A DNA stretch of 6,219 nt from Sulfurovum sp. (GTDB taxonomy: Bacteria > Campylobacterota > Campylobacteria > Campylobacterales > Sulfurovaceae), in the NCBI GenBank assembly GCA_004377245.1, contig SOIK01000036.1:1-6219 (forward strand). The letters are read 5' to 3'. Under the pieces are notes generated by a model. It saw nothing but the letters and a program-made list of their open reading frames with translations, had not been told where the DNA came from and ran no database searches. Position 1 is the stretch's first letter. Each line of letters begins with the position of its first letter. This document shows, in pieces, positions 1 through 4,962 of the stretch. The position numbers and the translations under genes were made by a program.

Positions 1-419
1 CACAAGATGTTTTTGTACATCGTGACTTCCACTCACGAAACATCATGCTTACCCCAAAAGATGACATAGGCATTATAGACTTTCAAGATGCAAGGGTAGG
101 GGCCATCACCTACGATTTGGTCTCGTTACTCAAAGACTGTTACATCGAGTACAATAGTCAAGAGATAGAAAAGTTAGCTTTGTATTATCGAGATAATGTA
201 GATTTGGAGGTTGATGATGCAACATTCATCAAATGGTTTGACTTCATGGGCTTACAACGCCATGTTAAGGTACTGGGTATCTTCGCCAGGTTGCATCTGC
301 GTGATGGGAAAGATGGGTACGTGAAAGATATACCACTTACTTTGAAGTATGTGTTGGAGACCGGGAGTAAATATAAAGAGACACAACCACTTATTGATTT
401 ACTAAAAAAGCTCATCTAG
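1..419 (+). CDS. amgK: AmgK-like sugar kinase (APH/choline kinase fold), 3' end only
   Basis: The 5' part lies outside the window; about 138 C-terminal codons are visible. The reading frame is open from base 3 to a TAG at 417-419, so the ATG at 45 is internal. Just upstream of that ATG the frame reads VHRDFHSRNIM, the catalytic loop of the aminoglycoside-phosphotransferase/choline-kinase fold (HxDxxxxN), and it is followed by IIDFQDAR, the metal-binding DFG-like Asp. This wording is typical of COG3178 kinases, whose characterised member AmgK phosphorylates N-acetylmuramate and N-acetylglucosamine at the anomeric carbon in the cytoplasm. The next gene downstream is a MurU-type uridylyltransferase, the partner expected for AmgK, and this supports the call. 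The C-terminal third is the helical substrate-binding part. The symbol rests on motif plus neighbour; another sugar 1-kinase of the family is possible. Confidence 0.8.
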   Translation, partial: QDVFVHRDFHSRNIMLTPKDDIGIIDFQDARVGAITYDLVSLLKDCYIEYNSQEIEKLALYYRDNVDLEVDDATFIKWFDFMGLQRHVKVLGIFARLHLRDGKDGYVKDIPLTLKYVLETGSKYKETQPLIDLLKKLI

Positions 420-420
420 C

Positions 421-528
421 CGTCATCCTCGGGCTCGCACCCCAAGGGCATTTCCTACGGGCACCCGGGGATCCACAGCCGTTGAGTAGATAAAATTATA
501 GATCCCCGTGTCAAGCACGAGGATGACG
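421..528. repeat. Imperfect palindromic repeat element between amgK and murU
   Basis: The ends are a perfect 11-bp inverted repeat, CGTCATCCTCG (421-431) against CGAGGATGACG (518-528). A second perfect pair lies inside, GGGGATC (467-473) against GATCCCC (501-507), around a 27-base AT-rich centre. The right arm (501-528) matches the left arm nearly end to end once a 24-base segment of the left arm, flanked by GCACCC at 437-442 and 461-466, is set aside. The element fills almost the whole intergenic space: it starts one base after the kinase stop codon and ends 8 bases before the murU ribosome binding site. Its composition is much richer in GC than the flanking genes. I infer a dispersed REP- or MITE-like sequence; the copy number cannot be seen here. 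No ORF of its own is convincing. Confidence 0.75.
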
Positions 529-536
529 AAAGTCGT

Positions 537-541
537 AGGAG
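537..541 (+). promoter_or_regulatory. Ribosome binding site of murU (decides the start)
   Basis: AGGAG lies 8 bases before the ATG at 550. It selects this ATG over the in-frame GTG at 508, which sits inside the palindromic repeat and has no Shine-Dalgarno sequence before it. Confidence 0.75.
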
Positions 542-549
542 ATGATATA

Positions 550-1218
550 ATGAAAGTCATGATACTAGCCGCAGGTCTAGGAGAGCGCATGAGACCACTC
601 ACAGACAAAACCCCAAAGCCACTTTTAAAGGTAGGTGGCATTCCACTCATTTTATGGCACATCGAGCGCCTAGCACACGACGGCTTCAAAGAGATAGTCA
701 TCAACATCGCACACTTAGGCTACCAGATACCAGAAGCCCTAGGTGATGGTTCAGAGTGGGGAGTACATATCAGTTACTCAGACGAACAAGAAGAGGGTGG
801 CTTAGAAAGTGCAGGGGGCATCGTGAAAGCGTTACCACTCTTAGGAGATGAAACCTTTTTGGTTATCAGTGGCGACATCTGGTGTGACTATGACTTCGTA
901 TACGATAAAAAGCTCCCAGAGGGCATTTTAGCCCATCTCATCCTCGTACCTAACCCAGAGCATAACCCTGAGGGTGATTTTGCTTTAAACGATGGTTTTG
1001 TAACCGATGCCAAAGCCTACACCTTCTCAGGCATAGGCTATTACTCCCCAAAACTCTTCGAGGGTGTACCCTACGGAAAGAGTGCTTTAGCTCCTTTGCT
1101 TAGAGAGGCTATGAAAGAGGGTAATGTTACTGGTGAACTCTATGAGGGTGAGTGGTTAGATATAGGTACACCTGAGAGGCTTGAGCTTTTGAATGCTCAG
1201 TTGATTAATCGGTACTAG
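550..1218 (+). CDS. murU: N-acetylmuramate-1-phosphate uridylyltransferase (MurU-like)
   Basis: A 222-residue protein, close to the length of characterised MurU. It is a sugar-phosphate nucleotidyltransferase of the GT-A-like fold. The N-terminal nucleotide-binding signature LAAGLGERMRPLT occupies residues 6-18 and is followed by PKPLL (22-26). LESAGG is at 85-90, the metal-binding SGDIW at 107-111 (Asp109), and WLDIGTPERL at 202-211 with the second metal Asp204. MurU transfers UMP from UTP to MurNAc-1-phosphate, giving UDP-MurNAc for peptidoglycan synthesis without MurA. The AmgK-like kinase immediately upstream, which would supply the substrate, is the main reason for choosing MurU over related mannose- or heptose-1-phosphate guanylyltransferases, which share these motifs. 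I start at 550 because of the AGGAG and because the family N-terminus begins MKxMILAAG. The two genes probably share a transcript that runs through the palindromic repeat. The stop lies two bases from the stop of the convergent DUF234 gene. Confidence 0.85.
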   Translation: MKVMILAAGLGERMRPLTDKTPKPLLKVGGIPLILWHIERLAHDGFKEIVINIAHLGYQIPEALGDGSEWGVHISYSDEQEEGGLESAGGIVKALPLLGDETFLVISGDIWCDYDFVYDKKLPEGILAHLILVPNPEHNPEGDFALNDGFVTDAKAYTFSGIGYYSPKLFEGVPYGKSALAPLLREAMKEGNVTGELYEGEWLDIGTPERLELLNAQLINRY

Positions 1219-1220
1219 AT

Positions 1221-2147
1221 TTAGTACTTCTTGTTAGTATTTACAAGGAGATCTTTTTTACTCAGGTCATCCATAAGGCTTATCATGTTTCTAAGAGAAA
1301 AGAGTCTTAATCTTTCGCCTTTTTCCTTTTTAAGTTCACTTGAAAACTTATTTTTAGAAAAGATGACAAAGGTGTCGACATCAAGTTCAGCCTGAGCACA
1401 TTTCTCTTTTAACTTTGTCAGTTCACTTTTGTTAGCCTTTGACTTAGAGTACTTACAAGCACCGGCAATCATCTTGCCTGATTTTCTCTTTGCCAAGATA
1501 TCTATCTCAACATTTTTATCCCAATAAGAACCGATACTGACTATATAATCACCTTTGGGATCATCTTTAAAACTCTTTTTCATAAGTTCCATTACAAGTT
1601 GGTCATAAATAAGATTGGAAAAACCTTCTTTCATATGATTCCAACGTTCTTTGACCTCTTTATAGTCACCCTCTTTAATGCCCTTATAATATGGTGAGAT
1701 AGAAGAAAACCAAAAGCGCATGAAAGGCTGCGTAAAAAGAAGTTTATCTGAGTTAGCATCTTTTTCATCAACCGGTTTTTCTTGGGATTTATCAAAAACA
1801 AGCAGACCATTCTCTATGAGAAAATCTATAGAATCTTCACCTTCTTCTCTCTTGACAGAAGCTTTCTTAAATGCAGAATGCTCTCGTCTGTCTCCTGTGG
1901 CAAGTGCTGTGAGGAGTGAGTGATGTGTAGGGTTACTCTGAGTGATCTGCGTAATATCACCATGAATATATCTGTAATTTGCCAACACTTTCTCTTCGAT
2001 CAGCTCTTCCAATGGCTTAGACAGGTCAACCCTCCACCCCATCCCACCAAAAACAGCAAAGTATTCTACAGCCTTTTCGAAATCAGTAGCATTATTTTGG
2101 AAACAAAAAGAGCGAAATTGTTCTAGGAGTGTTGGGTATTTTAGCAT
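1221..2147 (-). CDS. DUF234-domain protein without an ATPase domain
   Basis: A 308-residue cytoplasmic protein. The C-terminal half resembles DUF234, a domain normally found at the C-terminus of archaeal-type STAND-like ATPases (COG1672). LFTQPFMRFWF at about 137-147 is the typical domain entry, and IGSYWDKNVEIDILA at 205-219 is the restriction-endonuclease-like core with Glu214 and Asp216, followed by IAGACKYSK at 227-235. Residues of about 65-120 could form a winged helix, ending in DFLIENGLLVF. No Walker A or B motif is present, so the ATPase part seen in longer relatives is absent. The usual acidic residue two before the motif Lys is Ala230 here (A-C-K rather than E-x-K), so nuclease activity is doubtful. 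The role is unknown; relatives have been discussed in connection with DNA or toxin-like functions, but nothing here proves it. The start at 2147 has AAAGGG about 9 bases upstream. The gene is transcribed away from the HAD gene across a 113-base gap. Confidence 0.75.
   Translation of the reverse strand: MLKYPTLLEQFRSFCFQNNATDFEKAVEYFAVFGGMGWRVDLSKPLEELIEEKVLANYRYIHGDITQITQSNPTHHSLLTALATGDRREHSAFKKASVKREEGEDSIDFLIENGLLVFDKSQEKPVDEKDANSDKLLFTQPFMRFWFSSISPYYKGIKEGDYKEVKERWNHMKEGFSNLIYDQLVMELMKKSFKDDPKGDYIVSIGSYWDKNVEIDILAKRKSGKMIAGACKYSKSKANKSELTKLKEKCAQAELDVDTFVIFSKNKFSSELKKEKGERLRLFSLRNMISLMDDLSKKDLLVNTNKKY
1227..1259 (+). terminator. Possible rho-independent terminator of the amgK-murU transcript
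   Basis: An 8-bp stem (1227-1234 with 1243-1250, one G-U pair) has an 8-base loop. It is followed by ATC and six T residues (1254-1259) on the + strand. It begins 8 bases after the murU stop and lies inside the 3' end of the convergent gene. The stem is only moderately GC-rich. A smaller hairpin, GTACTA-GATT-TAGTAC (1212-1227), spans the two stop codons just before it. Confidence 0.45.
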
Positions 2148-2175
2148 AAGGATAAACCCTTTATTGATTTCTATT

Positions 2176-2181
2176 ATTGTA
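2176..2181 (-). promoter_or_regulatory. Possible -10 box for the DUF234 gene
   Basis: TACAAT on the - strand lies 28 bases before the ATG at 2147, leaving room for a short leader with the AAAGGG. No good -35 hexamer is visible. The REP-like hairpin upstream would separate this unit from the HAD gene. Confidence 0.3.
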
Positions 2182-2224
2182 CTGCTAAAAACTTAATAGT
2201 TCATACTTTTGATGATTTGTCCCG

Positions 2225-2258
2225 CTCTCGTTCCCACTCGGGAGAGGGGGAACGAGAG
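2225..2258. repeat. REP-like GC-rich hairpin between the HAD and DUF234 genes
   Basis: A perfect 11-bp stem, CTCTCGTTCCC (2225-2235) against GGGAACGAGAG (2248-2258), encloses a 12-base loop. It begins two bases after the HAD stop codon. On the - strand it is followed by CGGGACAAATC and no T-run, so it is not a classical intrinsic terminator, though it may protect the 3' end of the mRNA. The GTTCCC...GGGAAC arms resemble palindromic repeats that are scattered in many proteobacterial genomes (recollection, not checked). Confidence 0.6.
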
Positions 2259-2260
2259 AG

Positions 2261-3082
2261 CTAGATTTTGTTTAAATATTTTGCCACCCCATCCTCATCA
2301 TTAGAGTGTGGCAAGATAATATCTGCAACCTCTTTCACTTCATCCAAAGCATTAGAAACAGCCACCGAAGTCCCTGCAAGTTTAAACATGCCTATATCGT
2401 TGATACTGTCACCAAAGACGGTCATATCGTGGGTGTCTCGGTTCATATAGTCTGCTACTTTTTTCAGAGCGTGGGCTTTGTCGCCTTCTGGGTGGAGGAT
2501 GGTGAGGAAGTAGCCGTCTGAGTATTTTTCTGGGGATAGTTTGTACTCTAGGGCATCTTTGAAAGTACTTTTTAGTTTCGCTGCAAGAGGTTCCAAGGTC
2601 TCTTTATCTCCAAAGTAGACGATCTTGAGGTTCATGTCCATGGTTTTGTTGTGAGGGTTAAACTGCATACGTGGGTCGTTTTTGTAGCCTTTTAGGACAA
2701 ACTTTTGATGTTCATTGAGTTTGCGAGGGTACAAAAAAGTTTCATTGAGTTGCATGTCTTTAAGCCCTATGATGAAAGGGTCTATGTCAAAATTCAAGCC
2801 TATCTCAACGACAGCATCACCTAATGCTTTGTTTATGGTTTTTAAATCTATGAGTTTTTTCTCTGGGCTTACGATCATCGTACCATCTAGCAAGATCATG
2901 GGTGCGTCAAGATGAAGTTTTTCTAAAAAGTCATGAGATTTTTGAAAACTTCTTGCCGTAGCAACAGAGAGTATGGACTTTTGGGCTTTTTCGTTCCATA
3001 CTTTGGCACTAAAGTCACTCACACTCTGGTCGGTACGTAAAAAGGTATGGTCTAGGTCGGTGATGTAGATAGGTTTTTTCAT
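2261..3082 (-). CDS. Cof-type HAD-superfamily phosphatase (subclass IIB)
   Basis: A 273-residue cytoplasmic hydrolase with all four HAD motifs. Motif I is TDLDHTFL with nucleophile Asp9 and acid/base Asp11. Motif II is SVATAR with Thr42. Motif III Lys202 lies in EGDKAHALKKVADYM, and motif IV is GDSINDIGMF with Asp225 and Asp229. The distance between motifs II and III and the sequence between them fit a C2-type (IIB) cap as in Cof/YbiV proteins, which dephosphorylate sugar phosphates, pyridoxal phosphate or nucleotides. The substrate cannot be read from sequence. The ATG overlaps the stop of the preceding radical SAM gene by one base (TAATG), and no strong Shine-Dalgarno sequence precedes it, so translation is probably coupled to ygiQ. 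The length is normal for the family. It is not MupP, despite a recycling locus nearby, because MupP belongs to another HAD subclass. Confidence 0.9.
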   Translation of the reverse strand: MKKPIYITDLDHTFLRTDQSVSDFSAKVWNEKAQKSILSVATARSFQKSHDFLEKLHLDAPMILLDGTMIVSPEKKLIDLKTINKALGDAVVEIGLNFDIDPFIIGLKDMQLNETFLYPRKLNEHQKFVLKGYKNDPRMQFNPHNKTMDMNLKIVYFGDKETLEPLAAKLKSTFKDALEYKLSPEKYSDGYFLTILHPEGDKAHALKKVADYMNRDTHDMTVFGDSINDIGMFKLAGTSVAVSNALDEVKEVADIILPHSNDEDGVAKYLNKI

Positions 3083-4842
3083 TAACTTGCAAACCCACTT
3101 TTAAAACAATTTTTCTCTTGCACGATGGCTTTTTGCTTCTCTTTTCTCTTGGTATCTTTCTCTACAAATATCTTTTTACGTGTTTTTGGATCCATCTCCG
3201 TATAGTACATCACAGCCGAATAGGTACTCGGAGTAGGGGTAAAGACCTGTGCCTGTTCCGGGTTCATCTTTAGCTCATTTGTTGTAAAGTCTTTTAGTTT
3301 ATGCATATCTTTTTCAGTACATCCCGGGTGTGCAGCGATGAGATAGTAGGTGAGGAACTGTTTTTTACCCATGTCACGGTTGAGTTTATCGTAGAGTTTT
3401 TTGAAATCTACAAGCGTCTGTTTGCCTGGTTTTCCCATAAGTTCAAGGACATGCTGCTCTGTATGTTCAGGAGCAACTTTCATCTGTCCTGAGATATGGT
3501 GCCTGACCATCTCTTTGAGATAAGAGTATCCATACCTTTTATCTGCAGTAATGAGGTCATAACGTACCCCCGAAGCGACAAAGGCTTTTCTCACTCCTTC
3601 GACTTCTCGTACTTTTCTCAGTAGATTGATATTTCTGCTATGATCCACATGCATCACTTTACAGAGTCTCTCTGCATCTACACATCGTATGTCGTCACAA
3701 GTCCCTTTTTTGAGCTTCTTTCCACACTCATAACCGTACATATTTGCCGTGGGGCCTCCCACATCAGAGATGATCCCTTTGTAGTCGTTATAGCTGTTAA
3801 AATCTTTTGCCTCTTTGAGAATGTTCTTTTCTGAGCGTGTTCTGATGGTTCTGCCCTGATGTACCCCAATGGCACAGAAATTACACTCACCCCAACACCC
3901 ATGATGTGTCATAATAGAGAACTTGATAGTCTCCAAACATTTTACTTTTCCATCTTTTGCGTAGTAGGGATGTAGTTCTCTGGTAAAGGGAAGGTTGGCG
4001 TTTGCATCCATTTCATCTTCATTCAGGTAATCACAGGGAGGATTTTGGATGAGAAAACGGGTATCTACCGGCTGACAAAGTCCATTGGCTGAGATGGGGT
4101 CGTTGTTGTCATAAAAGTCATCAAAAAGGTCTATGTATTTTTCTTTGTTCTCCAAGCACTCCGCATGTGAGGGGAGCTGGATATACTCATAATTTGGCTC
4201 TTTAGCGATGTAGCAGACACCTCTGATATCTCTATAGTCTCTGCCGTCTTCCAGAGCTTTGGTGAGTTGTTCTATGGCTATCTCACCCATACCGTAGATG
4301 AGTATGTCTGCTTTAGAGTCAAACAGTATAGGTTTTTTGAGTTTATTTGCCCAGTAATCATAGTGGCTTACTCTTCTAAGAGAGGCTTCGATGCCGCCTA
4401 AGACCAGTGGTACAGTACCCTTAAAATATCTTCTGATCAAGTTACAATAAACACTCAAAGCCCTGTCTGGTCGCTTGGTATTCTTTCCCCCTGGTGTATA
4501 GTCATCAGAGTTACGGAACTTTTTTGTTGCAGTATAGTTAGAGACCATAGAGTCCACACTTCCACCACTCACACCCCAGTAAAGGCGAGGTTCTCCCAAG
4601 CGTTTAATGTCCACATCAGAGTTGATGTCTGGCTGACCTATCATGCCCACTTTGTACCCAAGTCTCTCAAGCATACGCCCCACCATAGCGACACCGATAA
4701 AAGGAGAGTCTATGTAGGCATCACCAGAGACAAGGATCACATCACATTGATCCCAGCCCAGTGCGTCCATTTCAGCCCTGGTGGTGGGTAAAAAATCTTT
4801 ACTTGTAAAATTAGCTTTTTGTGTTTTCTTCATGGGACTCAT
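3082..4842 (-). CDS. ygiQ: YgiQ family radical SAM protein (UPF0313)
   Basis: A 586-residue protein that resembles E. coli YgiQ along most of its length. The N-terminal UPF0313 domain includes VSGDAYIDSPFIG at 38-50 and VLGGIEASLRR at 147-157, and the radical SAM core follows. The 4Fe-4S cluster motif is CWGECNFC, with Cys316, Cys320 and Cys323 (CxxxCxxC). A second cysteine group, Cys373, Cys382, Cys387 and Cys394, matches a cysteine-rich insertion I recall in E. coli YgiQ and may bind another metal site. Later family phrases are VASGVRYD (422-429), APEHTE (457-462) and AHPGCTE (504-510). It is shorter than E. coli YgiQ (about 740 residues) because the C-terminal extension is reduced to a Lys-rich tail. 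The reaction is unknown. The start at 4842 overlaps the stop of a 32-codon ORF (ATGA); Met4 at 4833 is an alternative, and neither has a clear ribosome binding site. Confidence 0.93.
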   Translation of the reverse strand: MSPMKKTQKANFTSKDFLPTTRAEMDALGWDQCDVILVSGDAYIDSPFIGVAMVGRMLERLGYKVGMIGQPDINSDVDIKRLGEPRLYWGVSGGSVDSMVSNYTATKKFRNSDDYTPGGKNTKRPDRALSVYCNLIRRYFKGTVPLVLGGIEASLRRVSHYDYWANKLKKPILFDSKADILIYGMGEIAIEQLTKALEDGRDYRDIRGVCYIAKEPNYEYIQLPSHAECLENKEKYIDLFDDFYDNNDPISANGLCQPVDTRFLIQNPPCDYLNEDEMDANANLPFTRELHPYYAKDGKVKCLETIKFSIMTHHGCWGECNFCAIGVHQGRTIRTRSEKNILKEAKDFNSYNDYKGIISDVGGPTANMYGYECGKKLKKGTCDDIRCVDAERLCKVMHVDHSRNINLLRKVREVEGVRKAFVASGVRYDLITADKRYGYSYLKEMVRHHISGQMKVAPEHTEQHVLELMGKPGKQTLVDFKKLYDKLNRDMGKKQFLTYYLIAAHPGCTEKDMHKLKDFTTNELKMNPEQAQVFTPTPSTYSAVMYYTEMDPKTRKKIFVEKDTKRKEKQKAIVQEKNCFKSGFAS

Positions 4843-4937
4843 TTATCTTTGATGCTAAGATAACGTTCTACTTGCTCAGGAGTTGCAGCAAAGAGTAGTT
4901 GGCTAAGTAAAGTGATTATTAATAATTGTTTTTTCAT
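4839..4937 (-). CDS. Small ORF, 32 aa, signal-peptide-like; peptide or gene remnant
   Basis: ATG at 4937, TGA at 4839-4841. Residues 1-18 look like a Sec signal peptide: Lys2 and Lys3, a hydrophobic run LLIITLLSQLLF, then Ala17-Ala18. The short remainder is TPEQVERYLSIKDK. The ORF follows the nnrS stop by 17 bases and its TGA overlaps the ygiQ ATG, so it could couple ygiQ translation. A perfect TATAAT ends 6 bases before its ATG, so a transcript from it would be leaderless or nearly so, and no Shine-Dalgarno sequence is present. The mature part resembles, from memory, the beginning of longer secreted proteins (DUF2059-like). It may therefore be the surviving 5' end of a deleted gene rather than a functional peptide. 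The signal-peptide composition is clear; function is unknown. Confidence 0.5.
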   Translation of the reverse strand: MKKQLLIITLLSQLLFAATPEQVERYLSIKDK

Positions 4938-4943
4938 AATCGC

Positions 4944-4949
4944 ATTATA
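4944..4949 (-). promoter_or_regulatory. Perfect -10 box (TATAAT) before the small ORF and ygiQ
   Basis: TATAAT on the - strand lies in the short gap after nnrS. No -35 consensus is seen at the proper distance (the site reads AAAAAG), as is common in Campylobacterota. The start point would fall at about 4937-4938, on the ATG of the small ORF. It would give ygiQ and the HAD gene a transcript separate from nnrS. Confidence 0.5.
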
Positions 4950-4950
4950 G

Positions 4951-4962
4951 CGAATTAATTCG
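4951..4962. promoter_or_regulatory. 12-bp perfect palindrome next to the -10 box; possible operator
   Basis: CGAATTAATTCG is fully self-complementary. It overlaps the last base triplet of nnrS (TAA) and lies one base upstream of the TATAAT box, in the spacer region of that promoter. A repressor site is possible, but the sequence is AT-rich and could be chance. No known regulator is assigned. Confidence 0.25.

Noticed and set aside
495..514. Minus-strand promoter in the palindrome, with perfect TTGACA (509-514) and TATAAT (495-500)
   Set aside because: The two boxes are only 8 bases apart, far from the usual 16-18, so they cannot work together as one sigma-70 promoter.
423..707. Minus-strand 94-codon ORF over the repeat and the murU start
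   Set aside because: It lies antisense to the strongly recognisable murU N-terminus, is built partly of repeat sequence, and shows no family motif.
1720..2126. Two plus-strand ORFs of 67 and 68 codons inside the DUF234 gene
   Set aside because: They are antisense shadows of a gene with clear domain features and show no motif or convincing ribosome binding site.
2261..3082. HAD phosphatase as MupP, the MurNAc-6-phosphate phosphatase that works with AmgK and MurU
   Set aside because: It is on the opposite strand, coupled to ygiQ, and its large region between motifs II and III fits a Cof-type IIB cap, whereas MupP is a different HAD subclass.
3678..3902. Minus-strand 74-codon ORF in another frame of ygiQ
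   Set aside because: It covers the region coding for the radical SAM cysteine motif and has no features of its own.
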